DNA of 64,000 nucleotides from Labrenzia sp. OB1 (GTDB lineage Bacteria > Pseudomonadota > Alphaproteobacteria > Rhizobiales > Stappiaceae). The translations under genes were made by a program, and so were the position numbers. Shown here piece after piece: positions 44,116 to 52,776 of this stretch. Positions within the stretch are counted from its first letter, which is position 1; each line of letters begins with the position of its first letter. The notes under the pieces were generated by a model. It did no database searches. It was given only the letters and a program-made list of their open reading frames with translations, and had not been told where the DNA came from. The stretch lies in NCBI RefSeq assembly GCF_001624695.1, contig NZ_JSEP01000021.1, forward strand, positions 32,447-96,446, read 5' to 3'.

Positions 44116-44194
44116 GGTTCGGTTCCAGGTTTTCGCTTCAGGGCTGGCCTGTAAGGACCGGCCTGTCGGGAATCAGCCTATCGCGATCTGCGGA

Positions 44195-44782
44195 TCAGTA
44201 CCGGCAGCCGCGCACACGCACGGGCCGCCAGACGGTCCGTGAGCGCTGCACCAGCACCTGCCGGCTGACCGTCCGGTAGACGGCCGGCTTCTGCACCACA
44301 CGCCGCGTGGCGGGCTGGACCAGCACCTTCTCCTTCACATGGCTGTAGATCGCAGGCTGGCGCACGGCAACGCGAGACGCCGGCTGAACCAGAACCTGCT
44401 GGCCGACGGACTTGTAGACAGCCGGATGCTTGACCTTGCACAGGATGTTCCTGCCCTTGATCATTCGGTACTCCCAGCCGATGCTGGCCGGCTGCACCTG
44501 AACCTTGCGGTACTGGGTCTGGTAGACCGCCGGAGAGGCGCGGTAGCTGACCCGTTCGGGCTGCACCAGCACGCGCCGGGTCTGGTAGCTGTAGACCGCG
44601 GGCTGCTTGACCACGTAACTGCTTGCCGCCTGAACCAGCACCCGCTCCTGCACTGTCCGGTAGACGGGTGGAACCGTCGCCTGCTCATAGCAGGACAGGG
44701 CGCGGCCTCCGGCCGAAACGGATGAAACGAAAAACGGGCTGAACGCCAGAACGGCGAGCGCGCTCCAGAACCTGTGACGCAT
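44195..44782 (-). CDS. exported protein built of 23-residue PAVY...VLVQP repeats
   Basis: Predicted secreted protein of 195 residues with a signal peptide ending SVSA. From residue 39 the mature protein is a repeat array: P-A-V-Y, seven or eight variable residues, V-L-V-Q-P, then a basic spacer. The repeat tyrosines lie at 41, 64, 87, 123, 146 and 169, so the period is exactly 23 except for one 13-residue insertion (RMIKGRNILCKVK) after the third unit. The array is strongly basic, rich in Val, Arg and Gln and ends in RGCRY. GGGGGAA precedes ATG 44782. Function unknown; a cell-surface or cell-wall-binding role is only a guess. Confidence 0.82.
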   Translation of the reverse strand: MRHRFWSALAVLAFSPFFVSSVSAGGRALSCYEQATVPPVYRTVQERVLVQAASSYVVKQPAVYSYQTRRVLVQPERVSYRASPAVYQTQYRKVQVQPASIGWEYRMIKGRNILCKVKHPAVYKSVGQQVLVQPASRVAVRQPAIYSHVKEKVLVQPATRRVVQKPAVYRTVSRQVLVQRSRTVWRPVRVRGCRY

Positions 44783-44915
44783 GAACTGTTCCCCCAAGTC
44801 CGGTGCGGAAACCGAAAATACGATACTCCGCTCTGCACTCTGACTTTAGGGAAGATCCTCAAGGGGTTAAAGCGAAAAAGTTAATTTTTGTTAACAAATG
44901 GCACCAGGTGTGCCT

Positions 44916-45722
44916 TCAGGAGCCGCTGCCGGACCCCTGCCCCTTGTCGTAATCTGTGTCTTCGTTGATGACATGCCGGGCCGCTTCGGGCACCCATTCG
45001 CCCCAGCGCGGCTGCAGCTTGTGGTCGACGGAGACCCGGTCGTCGAAGACAAAACACTCGCCCTTCCAGAGGCTGCTCGCCTCCGGAACCTTCTCCAGAT
45101 AGTTCAGGATACCGCCTTCCAGGTGAAAGACCTCATTGAAGCCGTTCTTCAGCATCCAGGCGGTCGCCTTTTCGCAGCGGATACCGCCGGTGCAGAACAT
45201 GGCGACCTTCGGCTTCTTCCTGAGCTCGTCCTGACCTTCGACCCAATCTGGAAATTCGCGGAACGACTGGGTCTGCGGATTGACCGCGCCCTCGAAGGTG
45301 CCGAAGGCATATTCATAGTCGTTGCGAGTATCGACCACGACCACGTCCGGATCGGAAATCAGAGCATTCCAGTCGTCCGGCGGCACATATTCGCCGACGA
45401 TCTCGTTCGGATCGACGCCATCGACCGCAAGGCGCACGATCTCCTGCTTCAGCCGCACCTTCATGCGCTTGAACACATGTCTGTCGCACCAGGATTCCTT
45501 GTGGGAGAGACCCGCCAGACGCGGATCGGCGCGCAGATGCGCCAGTACCGCCCGCACCCCGGCCTCCGGTCCGCAGATCGTGCCGTTGATGCCTTCGCTC
45601 GCAAGCAGCAGACTGCCACGCACGTCCCGCGCCTCACAAAAGGCCTTCAACGGCTCGCGCATCGCCTCGAAGTCATCGAGCGGGGTAAACATGTAAAGAG
45701 CGGACACGAGAAAGTCGTTCAT
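44916..45722 (-). CDS. trhO: tRNA uridine(34) hydroxylase / rhodanese-like TrhO
   Basis: Oxygen-dependent 5-hydroxylation of wobble uridine in tRNAs (268 residues, YceA family). The N-terminal acylphosphatase-like domain carries RGSLLLASEGINGTI; the rhodanese domain has VVVDTRNDYEYAFGTFEGA and the active-site loop FCTGGIRCEKA with Cys177. The C-terminus ends in a low-complexity GSGSGS tail. It lies beside tRNA-Lys but on its own transcript. Confidence 0.93.
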   Translation of the reverse strand: MNDFLVSALYMFTPLDDFEAMREPLKAFCEARDVRGSLLLASEGINGTICGPEAGVRAVLAHLRADPRLAGLSHKESWCDRHVFKRMKVRLKQEIVRLAVDGVDPNEIVGEYVPPDDWNALISDPDVVVVDTRNDYEYAFGTFEGAVNPQTQSFREFPDWVEGQDELRKKPKVAMFCTGGIRCEKATAWMLKNGFNEVFHLEGGILNYLEKVPEASSLWKGECFVFDDRVSVDHKLQPRWGEWVPEAARHVINEDTDYDKGQGSGSGS

Positions 45723-45917
45723 CGGACGTGTTCTTTTTCTTGAAGGGCACCGGGTCGGTCAGGATGCAACTGCAATCCCTCCACGAGCTTCTGCTGGCGC
45801 CCTCTATACATCCTCGGCCCCTTCCGTGCCAAGTCCGCAGTTTCTCTGATCGGACACAGGCCCCCTCGGGTGCACAACACGCCCTTGGCCGCGAAATTCT
45901 ATTTTCAGAGAACAAAA

Positions 45918-45993
<76 letters not shown>

Positions 45994-46414
45994 ACAGGCG
46001 AAACGCCGCAACGAGTGTGCAGCGCGCCGAATTCGGGGTGTATATAGTGCCTCCCCCTCCGGCGCAATGGGGTTTGCGACACTTTTTATCATGGCCGTCA
46101 TGCGCCATGCGCAAACCGGGACGGGCTGGAGTTGCGGCGCGAGACAGCGGTTTCAGGGGCTTCCTACCGACCCTGCTCATGGCCTTTTTTGGCAATTTTC
46201 AGAAACATCGCGCGGCTTTGGCGCAATTTTCGAAATTAGCGCTTGACCGTATAAATCCGCCTCTCTAGGGTGCGGCGCATCAAGACCGGGCGGATATGAC
46301 CGGCTTGTGCCGGCTTTCCGGACGGGTGATCCCGCCGTCGGGCCGACGTGGAAACCGCCACATCTGCTATCCGGCAGGGCCATCGGGCCTGCAGCATCAA
46401 AGGACCGGGACGAC
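45994..46414. other. gene-free stretch between tRNA-Lys and the ilv leader
   Basis: Contains the tRNA promoter (TATATA on the minus strand near 46036-46041) and the ilv promoter listed separately. No protein gene is supported. Confidence 0.55.
46242..46270 (+). promoter_or_regulatory. candidate promoter of the ilvBH operon
   Basis: CTTGAC (46242-46247), 17 bases, CTAGGG (46265-46270) fits the rhizobial housekeeping pattern CTTGAC-N17-CTATAT at the -35 and in the first half of the -10. It lies about 145 bases ahead of the leader peptide. Confidence 0.5.
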
Positions 46415-46471
46415 ATGATGATGTCGCTCATTCTAGTAGTGGTAGGAAAGCGCGCCTCCGAAGCGGGATAA
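46415..46471 (+). CDS. ilv leader peptide
   Basis: Eighteen codons reading MMMSLILVVVGKRASEAG, preceded by AAAGGACCGGGA. Six codons in a row are Leu, Ile, Leu, Val, Val, Val, the three branched-chain amino acids made by the operon. Stalling there when charged tRNAs are scarce would control the terminator at 46500-46524, as in classical ilv attenuation. The three leading ATGs make the exact start ambiguous. Peptides of this kind are regulatory by translation and have no separate function. Confidence 0.88.
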   Translation: MMMSLILVVVGKRASEAG

Positions 46472-46495
46472 CCCCGTTTGGACAGGATGGCGCGC
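46450..46495 (+). promoter_or_regulatory. pause-type hairpin of the ilv attenuator
   Basis: GCGCGCC (46450-46456), inside the second half of the leader codons, pairs perfectly with GGCGCGC (46489-46495), enclosing GCGGGATAACCCCG. A ribosome stalled on the Leu/Ile/Val codons just upstream would free the 3' arm. The exact antiterminator pairing needs folding. Confidence 0.65.
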
Positions 46496-46499
46496 GACC

Positions 46500-46524
46500 A
46501 AGGCTCCCTCAGGGGCCTTTTTTT
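46500..46524 (+). terminator. attenuator terminator upstream of ilvB
   Basis: An 8-bp stem AAGGCTCC/GGGGCCTT (one G-U) with loop CTCA and seven Ts stands 29 bases after the leader stop and 129 bases before ilvB, so it must be regulated for the operon to be expressed. Confidence 0.9.
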
Positions 46525-46652
46525 GTACCCGCCTCCTGAAAACGCTTCCCGGCACCACCAGGATTTTCGATGCCGCATGCGCGTGGCCGAAAGAAAAACA
46601 AATCGTGAGCCAATGCCTGAAAATTCAGGCGGTCAATGCAAGGACGGAACGA

Positions 46653-48428
46653 ATGACACGGGAAATGACCGGCGCCGAAATGGTCATCCAGGCGCTGAAG
46701 GATCAGGGGGTTGATACCATCTTCGGCTACCCGGGCGGTGCTGTGCTTCCCATCTATGACGAGATCATTCAGCAGGATGGCCTGGAGCATATTCTGGTGC
46801 GGCACGAACAGGGTGCCGGCCATGCGGCGGAAGGCTATGCCCGCTCGACCGGCAAGCCCGGCGTCGCCCTGGTGACCTCCGGTCCCGGCGCCACCAACAT
46901 GGTGACCGCGCTGACCGACGCGATGCTCGACAGCATTCCGCTCGTCTGCATCACCGGCCAGGTGCCCACGCACCTGATCGGCAACGATGCCTTCCAGGAA
47001 TGCGACACGGTCGGCATCACCCGCCCCTGCACCAAGCACAACTGGCTGGTGCGCAATGTCGACGATCTGGCGCGCGTCCTGCACGAGGCGTTTTATGTCG
47101 CCACCTCCGGCCGTCCCGGCCCCGTAGTGGTCGACATTCCCAAGGACGTCCAGTTCGCCACCGGCACCTATCAGGGTCCGACGCCGAACCCGGCCGCCGC
47201 CCACAAGAGCTACCGGCCGCAGTTGAAGGGCGACGCCGCCTCGATCCGCGCGGCGGTGGAGCTGATGGCGAACGCCAAAAAGCCGATCCTTTATACCGGC
47301 GGCGGCGTCGTCAATTCCGGCCCGCAGGCCTGCCAGTTGCTGCGAGAACTGGTCTCGCTCACCGGATTTCCGGTCACCTCGACGCTGATGGGCCTCGGCG
47401 CCTATCCTGCGTCCGGCGAGAACTGGCTCGGCATGCTGGGCATGCACGGCACCTATGAAGCCAACATGACCATGCATGACTGCGACGTGATGGTCTGCAT
47501 CGGCGCCCGTTTCGATGACCGGATCACCGGCCGCACCGATGCGTTTTCGCCGAACTCGCGCAAGATCCATATCGATATCGACCCCTCGTCAATCAACAAG
47601 ACGATCAATGTCGACCTGCCGATCATCGGCGATGTCGGCCATGTCCTCGAGGATCTGGTCCGCATCTGGCGCTCCTCCGCCCTGAAGACCGACAAGCCGG
47701 CCCTCAAGGACTGGTGGACGCAGATCGATGCCTGGCGGGCGCGCAATTCGCTGGCCTACAAGCCGAACAGCGATGTCATCATGCCGCAATACGCGATCCA
47801 GCGGCTGTATGAGCTGACCAAGCACCGCAAGACCTTCATTTCCACGGAAGTCGGTCAGCACCAGATGTGGGCGGCGCAGTTCTACGGCTTCGAGGAGCCC
47901 AACCACTGGCTGACCTCCGGCGGTCTCGGCACCATGGGCTACGGCCTGCCGGCGGCCATCGGTGCGCAGGTCGCCCACCGCGACGCCCTGTGCGTGGATA
48001 TCGCCGGCGATGCCTCCATCCTGATGAACATCCAGGAGATGTCGACCGCGGTCCAGTTCGGCCTGCCGGTCAAGGTGTTCATCCTCAACAACCAGTACAT
48101 GGGCATGGTGCGCCAGTGGCAGCAGCTGCTGCACGGCAACCGCCTCTCCCACTCCTATACTGACAGCCTGCCGGACTTCGTCAAGCTGGCCGAGGCCTAT
48201 GGCGGCGTCGGTTTCCGGGTGCAGAAGCCGGAGGATCTGGACGGGGCAATCGAGGAAATGATCGCCGTCGACAAGCCGGTTCTGTTCGATTGCCGGGTGG
48301 CCAATCTGGCCAACTGTTTCCCGATGATCCCGTCTGGCAAGGCTCACAACGAAATGCTGCTGCCGGACGAGGCCAATGACGAAGTCCTCGCCAACGCGAT
48401 CAGCGCCGAAGGCAAGTCGCTCGTTTAA
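46653..48428 (+). CDS. ilvB: acetolactate synthase large subunit
   Basis: Thiamine-diphosphate enzyme (591 residues) forming acetolactate or acetohydroxybutyrate, first common step to Val, Leu and Ile. GAEMVIQALKDQGVDTIFGY opens the pyrimidine domain, with catalytic Glu in RHEQGAGHAAEGYA; the diphosphate domain has GDASILMNIQE and NNQYMGMV, the GD...NN cofactor motif. ATG 46653 after AAGGACGG agrees with homologous starts; the in-frame GTG at 46605 is less likely. It is followed by ilvH and preceded by the attenuator. Confidence 0.96.
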   Translation: MTREMTGAEMVIQALKDQGVDTIFGYPGGAVLPIYDEIIQQDGLEHILVRHEQGAGHAAEGYARSTGKPGVALVTSGPGATNMVTALTDAMLDSIPLVCITGQVPTHLIGNDAFQECDTVGITRPCTKHNWLVRNVDDLARVLHEAFYVATSGRPGPVVVDIPKDVQFATGTYQGPTPNPAAAHKSYRPQLKGDAASIRAAVELMANAKKPILYTGGGVVNSGPQACQLLRELVSLTGFPVTSTLMGLGAYPASGENWLGMLGMHGTYEANMTMHDCDVMVCIGARFDDRITGRTDAFSPNSRKIHIDIDPSSINKTINVDLPIIGDVGHVLEDLVRIWRSSALKTDKPALKDWWTQIDAWRARNSLAYKPNSDVIMPQYAIQRLYELTKHRKTFISTEVGQHQMWAAQFYGFEEPNHWLTSGGLGTMGYGLPAAIGAQVAHRDALCVDIAGDASILMNIQEMSTAVQFGLPVKVFILNNQYMGMVRQWQQLLHGNRLSHSYTDSLPDFVKLAEAYGGVGFRVQKPEDLDGAIEEMIAVDKPVLFDCRVANLANCFPMIPSGKAHNEMLLPDEANDEVLANAISAEGKSLV

Positions 48429-48454
48429 GGCAAGGCACAAGGATAGTATCGAAA

Positions 48455-49027
48455 ATGAACGCTCAGAATGTTGATGCGCCTTCCGCCTATTTCCTGGCCG
48501 AAGTCAGCAATGAAATTGAAACCCATACCCTCGCGCTTCTCGTCGACAACGAGCCGGGTGTTCTTGCCCGTGTGATCGGCCTTTTCTCCGGCCGTGGCTA
48601 CAACATCGACAGCCTCACCGTATCGGAGACCGAGCACGAGAAACACTTGTCGCGGATAACCATCGTGACGACCGGCACGCCGATGATCATCGAGCAGATC
48701 CGCCACCAGCTTGACCGGCTGGTGCCGGTTCACCGGGTGACCGACCTGACGGTGCGCGCCCTGCGCGCCAACCAGGACAAGCCGCTGGAGCGGGAACTTG
48801 CGCTTGTGAAGGTGACCGGAACCGGCGAAATGCGCCTGGAAGCCCTGCGCCTCGGCGACGCCTTCCGCGCCACGGTGATCGATGCGACAACGGAACACTT
48901 CGTCTTCGAGATCACCGGCAGAACCTCGAAGATCGAGCAGTTCATCGCCATCATGAAGCCGCTCGGCCTGGTGGAGGTGTCCCGCACCGGTGTCGCCGCG
49001 GTGCAGCGCGGCACGGAAGGGCTCTAA
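48455..49027 (+). CDS. ilvH: acetolactate synthase small (regulatory) subunit
   Basis: Regulatory subunit of 190 residues with an N-terminal ACT domain (THTLALLVDNEPGVLARVIGLFSGRGYNIDSL, split here as one stretch of valine-binding fold) and the conserved C-terminal ALS_ss domain (EIQxR-like ELALVKVTG, then TEHFVFEITGRTSKIEQF). It stimulates IlvB and gives feedback inhibition by valine. A 26-base gap to ilvB implies one transcript. The N-terminus has about 20 extra residues over the E. coli form. Confidence 0.96.
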   Translation: MNAQNVDAPSAYFLAEVSNEIETHTLALLVDNEPGVLARVIGLFSGRGYNIDSLTVSETEHEKHLSRITIVTTGTPMIIEQIRHQLDRLVPVHRVTDLTVRALRANQDKPLERELALVKVTGTGEMRLEALRLGDAFRATVIDATTEHFVFEITGRTSKIEQFIAIMKPLGLVEVSRTGVAAVQRGTEGL

Positions 49028-49038
49028 GCCACACGGAC

Positions 49039-49068
49039 GGCCAGCGTCGGCACGCAGCGGCGCTGGCC
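49039..49068. terminator. hairpin between converging ilvH and desaturase-family genes
   Basis: GGCCAGCG and its exact complement CGCTGGCC bracket 14 bases, in a 49-base gap between stops. There is no T tract, so termination strength is doubtful. Confidence 0.5.
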
Positions 49069-49076
49069 ACCGCCAA

Positions 49077-50117
49077 TCATTCGACCGTCTCAGGCGGCGA
49101 CAACGGGGCTCGCGAAGCCGTCTCGACCTGGGATCCGGCCCGCCTGCCGCGAAAGATCCTCCGGACTTCCCGGTAAGACGACCGAACCGGCTCGATGAGC
49201 GCCCTGCTCAAGGATGGATGGGGCTGCTCTAACAACTGCCCCTCGGCATCGGCCAGGCCGAAGACAAGGGCCTCCCGTTTTTCGGGAATGTAAAGCGATC
49301 CGAAAATCCAGTCCCAGAGAGCGAAGATCTCGCCATAATTCTTGTTGTGATGCTCGACCGCGCAGGAGTGATGGATCTGGTGTTGAGCCGGAGAAATCAG
49401 GATATGTTCCAGCGTCCGGCCATAGCTGATCCAGATATGCGAATGGCGGAAATTTGCGCCGAGCAGGTTGAACAGGACGTAAATCACGTTCGCCTGACCG
49501 ATCTGCAGATAGCTCACCTTTTCAATGGTCGCGTAGAGCACAATGCCGGTGACCAGACCGATCGCCAGATTGCGCACGAACCCGTTGATCAGATCATAGA
49601 CCGGATGCTTGCGGTAGACCGTTATCGGCGTCATCACCTCGGCGGAATGATGAACCGAGTGAAACGGCCAGAACACAGACCATTCATGATGCAGCCGGTG
49701 AACCCAGTAGGTACAAAAGTCGGCGACGACAACAAGGACAACTGTCACCAGAACAGTCTGCCCCAGAGGTGAGTGCGCCATCTGCCCGGCAGACGCCTCG
49801 CCGCCTGTGCTTGCGAGCCCGTCCAGGCTTTTCATTACGGCCACAATCGTCAGCGGGCTGACGAAAAACAGATTGAAGACCCCGAACAGCGCGAGCAGGC
49901 GCCCGGCGAAAAAAATCTTGATATCGTTGAGATGAGAGGCATGCAGATAGATGGATTTGGGAAACAGCCAGGAGAAAAAGCCTGTCAGTCCGGCTCGCCG
50001 CTCCCTGAAGAAATATATCGCTGCCGCGATGACTACAGTGGCCACGACATAGAGAGGCGCTATCCTGAGGTAGAAGCTTCCCAGAAAAGTCTCATAGACC
50101 TGGTCGAGATATTCCAT
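49077..50117 (-). CDS. sterol desaturase/fatty acid hydroxylase-family membrane protein
   Basis: Di-iron membrane oxygenase of 346 residues with about four to six helices. Histidine clusters of the superfamily are HRLHH and HSVHH near residues 140-155, then HQIHHS and HHNKNYG near 250-260. Bacterial relatives hydroxylate or desaturate lipids such as carotenoids, ornithine lipids or sterol-like molecules. The C-terminal 50 residues are hydrophilic. Monocistronic, divergent from arylamine N-acetyltransferase. Substrate not inferable. Confidence 0.85.
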   Translation of the reverse strand: MEYLDQVYETFLGSFYLRIAPLYVVATVVIAAAIYFFRERRAGLTGFFSWLFPKSIYLHASHLNDIKIFFAGRLLALFGVFNLFFVSPLTIVAVMKSLDGLASTGGEASAGQMAHSPLGQTVLVTVVLVVVADFCTYWVHRLHHEWSVFWPFHSVHHSAEVMTPITVYRKHPVYDLINGFVRNLAIGLVTGIVLYATIEKVSYLQIGQANVIYVLFNLLGANFRHSHIWISYGRTLEHILISPAQHQIHHSCAVEHHNKNYGEIFALWDWIFGSLYIPEKREALVFGLADAEGQLLEQPHPSLSRALIEPVRSSYREVRRIFRGRRAGSQVETASRAPLSPPETVE

Positions 50118-50374
50118 GCCGGCGCTGTTCTCTTCGTCGATACCGGCATCATTCCATCAGACCCGGTAATTTTACAGATCCGTACCCTATCCAGCAGCAC
50201 TTAACCTTTGGTAACGGTCTTCAAGTGAAGACCGGCGCCTCGGCGGGAGGGACAGCCTCCCGATTTCGGCAAGCCGGCCTGTGCGCCCGGACGCGATTCA
50301 AGCCCCTCATGCCTTTGACAATCAGAATCGGCCACCTACATTCGGCGGGTCTTTTCTTTCGTCCGGAACACACC

Positions 50375-51196
50375 ATGACCCTGGATACCGCCGCCTACCT
50401 CCACCGGGTCGGCCTGAAGACATGTTCACCGGACCTCACCGGGTTGAAAAGCCTGCAGGCGGCTCAGATCAGCGCCATACCTTTTGAAAACGTCCTGCCG
50501 TTTCTCGGCAAGGTGCCGGTTCTCGATCCGGACAGTCTCTGGCAAAAACTCGTCATGCAGCGCTGCGGCGGTTACTGCTTCGAGCTGAATGCATTGCTGG
50601 GTGACGCCCTGGCCGCGCTTGGGTTTTCCGCACGGCAGGTGCTTGCACGCGTTCGTATGGGCGCGGCCGAAGGCGGCGCGCGGACCCATCTGGCTTTTGT
50701 GGTTGCGCTGAATGACGGCGAGTGGCTGGTCGATGCCGGCTTCGGTGGCCAGGCACCGGCACATCCCGTCAGGATCTCCACCGGTGAACAGAAAATTCGC
50801 GATCAGGTCTACCGCGTCCGCTTTGAGGAAAGCTCCGGTGAAGACGTTCTGGAACGCAAAACCGATCATGGCTGGTTCCCGCTCTACGGCTTCGACAGGG
50901 TGGATGTGCGCCAGGCGGATATCGAGGCTGCCAACTATCTATGCGCGACGTCTCCGAACCAATCCTTCGCCGCGAGCATGAAGTTCTACCGCCTGACGGA
51001 GAACGGCTTCATCAGTTTTCTCGACGGGCGCGCCCGGTTTGTCGGCAAGGATGGAAAACGGGAATGGCAAATCCGGGAAGCGGATGAATTGACCGGCTTC
51101 ATGCGGCAGGACCTCGGCCTCGGCTATGGCGACGATGTCATTGAGGCGATCGCCGAACGGCTGAAACAGCTGCACCAAGCCACAACGCCAGGCTGA
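50375..51196 (+). CDS. nat: arylamine N-acetyltransferase
   Basis: Acetyl-CoA-dependent transferase (273 residues) acting on arylamines and hydrazines. The complete cysteine-protease-like triad is visible: Cys68 in CGGYCFELN, His105 in RTHLAFVV, Asp120 in WLVDAGFGG. The start MTLDTAAYLHRVGL at 50375 matches family N-termini; the frame is open 50 codons further but without support. No aromatic-degradation genes lie close by, so the physiological acceptor is unknown. Confidence 0.93.
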   Translation: MTLDTAAYLHRVGLKTCSPDLTGLKSLQAAQISAIPFENVLPFLGKVPVLDPDSLWQKLVMQRCGGYCFELNALLGDALAALGFSARQVLARVRMGAAEGGARTHLAFVVALNDGEWLVDAGFGGQAPAHPVRISTGEQKIRDQVYRVRFEESSGEDVLERKTDHGWFPLYGFDRVDVRQADIEAANYLCATSPNQSFAASMKFYRLTENGFISFLDGRARFVGKDGKREWQIREADELTGFMRQDLGLGYGDDVIEAIAERLKQLHQATTPG

Positions 51197-51488
51197 AACT
51201 GTTGGCTCCACGCGGTCAAACGGGCGTCCATTCATCGCTGCGGGTAGTCAGCCCCTCGCGAATTCAGCTCATGGCCGCATCGCGCGTTTTCCTGTCAGGG
51301 CGAGGATCAAAGAGGCCCTGAAGTCTGTCATGCGGAGCCTGTCCGCTTCATGGTGACGGATTTAGCTCACGAGACCTGTCCGCGACCTAGACGCGACACG
51401 GATGAGCGCGTATACGACACCGGCAATTCGCGCCCTTGCCGGCGCGCTTTTTCTGACAGGTTCAAGTTCAAAGAAAAGGCAATCCGCC

Positions 51489-52733
51489 ATGATTCACGGT
51501 CTGTCCCGGCCGAAGAACCAGATCCGCTGGCTGCTGCTGGAGGGCATTTCACCGACAGCGCACGCGATTCTGGAAAAGAACGGTTACACCAATGTGGAAG
51601 TTCTTCCCGGCGCTCTGGAAAAAGACGCCCTGATCGACAAGCTGCAGGGTGTCCAGATTCTCGGCATCCGCTCCCGGACACAGTTGACGGAAGAGGTTCT
51701 GGAAGCGGCGAAAAGCCTCGTCGCGGTCGGCTGTTTTTCCGTCGGCACCAATCAGGTGGATTTGAACGGCGCGCTGACACGGGGCATTCCGGTCTTCAAT
51801 GCCCCCTTCTCCAACACGCGCTCCGTCGCGGAGCTGACAATCGCCGAAATCGTCATGCTGATGCGCGGCGTCTTCACCAAATCCTCCGCAGCCCATCAGG
51901 GCCGCTGGCTGAAAAGCGCCGCCGGCTCCCACGAAGTGCGCGGCAAGACCCTCGGCATCGTCGGCTACGGCAATATCGGCACCCAGCTGTCGAACCTTGC
52001 CGAAGCCATGGGAATGCGGGTCATCTATTTCGATCTTGTCGACAAGCTGCAGCATGGCAATGTCATGCCTGCCGAAGGTCTCGACGGATTGCTTGCCGCC
52101 TCCGACGTCGTTTCCCTGCACGTGCCGGACACACCTCAGACACACAACATGTTCCGTGCCGAACACATCGCCAGAATGAAAAAAGGTGCGTTCCTCATCA
52201 ACAACGCCCGTGGCAAGGTCATCGATATCGAAGCCCTTGCCGAGGCACTGAAGTCCGGCCATCTGGCCGGCGCCGCCATCGATGTGTTTCCGGTCGAGCC
52301 GAAATCCAACAAGGACGAGTTCGTCTCGCCGCTGCGCGGACTCGACAACGTCATCCTTACCCCCCATGTCGGCGGGTCGACGGAAGAAGCCCAGGACCGG
52401 ATCGGCGAGGAAGTCTCCAAACGGCTGGTCGAATATTCGGACGTCGGCTCAACCATCGGTGCGGTCTCCTTCCCTCAGGTGCAGCTTTCCAAGGGAACGG
52501 AAGTGACCCGTTTCATTCAGGTGCATCACAATGCGCCCGGCGCCATGCGGACCCTGAACGACCTCTTCACCCGGCACGATCTCAACATCTGCGCCCAGTA
52601 CCTGCAGTCACATCAGGATATCGGCTACGTCGTTCTGGATGTGGACAGCATGGTCGATGAGCCGGTCAAGATCCTAGAAGAGATCCGTGCGCTGCCGAAC
52701 ACCATCCGAGCAAGGCTGCTCAACCGGGTGTAA
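51489..52733 (+). CDS. serA: D-3-phosphoglycerate dehydrogenase, Escherichia-type
   Basis: First step of serine synthesis (414 residues). The sequence follows the E. coli SerA pattern closely: RSRTQLTEEVLEAAKSLVA, FSVGTNQVDL, NAPFSNTRSVAELTIAE, NAD loop GIVGYGNIGTQL, GAAIDVFPVEP, LTPHVGGSTEEAQ, and a short C-terminal ACT domain (NAPGAMRTLNDLF, AQYLQSHQDIGYVVLDVD) ending RARLLNRV. It lacks the extra ~100-residue intervening domain of the ~530-residue SerA common in alphaproteobacteria. ATG 51489 suits the family start; an upstream Met at 51402 is possible. Confidence 0.93.
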   Translation: MIHGLSRPKNQIRWLLLEGISPTAHAILEKNGYTNVEVLPGALEKDALIDKLQGVQILGIRSRTQLTEEVLEAAKSLVAVGCFSVGTNQVDLNGALTRGIPVFNAPFSNTRSVAELTIAEIVMLMRGVFTKSSAAHQGRWLKSAAGSHEVRGKTLGIVGYGNIGTQLSNLAEAMGMRVIYFDLVDKLQHGNVMPAEGLDGLLAASDVVSLHVPDTPQTHNMFRAEHIARMKKGAFLINNARGKVIDIEALAEALKSGHLAGAAIDVFPVEPKSNKDEFVSPLRGLDNVILTPHVGGSTEEAQDRIGEEVSKRLVEYSDVGSTIGAVSFPQVQLSKGTEVTRFIQVHHNAPGAMRTLNDLFTRHDLNICAQYLQSHQDIGYVVLDVDSMVDEPVKILEEIRALPNTIRARLLNRV

Positions 52734-52741
52734 CAGAGCAA

Positions 52742-52776
52742 AAGGGCGGCGGGGCAAAGACTTCAGAGCCGCCCTT
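52742..52776. terminator. shared terminator between serA and the DUF1826 gene
   Basis: AAGGGCGGC and GCCGCCCTT form a perfect 9-bp stem around 17 bases, overlapping the last codon of the minus-strand gene. The minus strand runs into TTTT, the plus strand only into TTA. Confidence 0.65.

Noticed and set aside
46265..46272. CTAGGGTG, similar to the start of the MITE ends
   Set aside because: Similarity stops after eight bases and no second end is nearby; it fits better as part of the ilv promoter.
51197..51488. Riboswitch upstream of serA
   Set aside because: I could not recognise any conserved aptamer core there.
51350..52660. A 436-codon plus-strand frame overlapping serA
   Set aside because: Arg/His/Ser-rich shadow of serA in another frame; serA has full family conservation.
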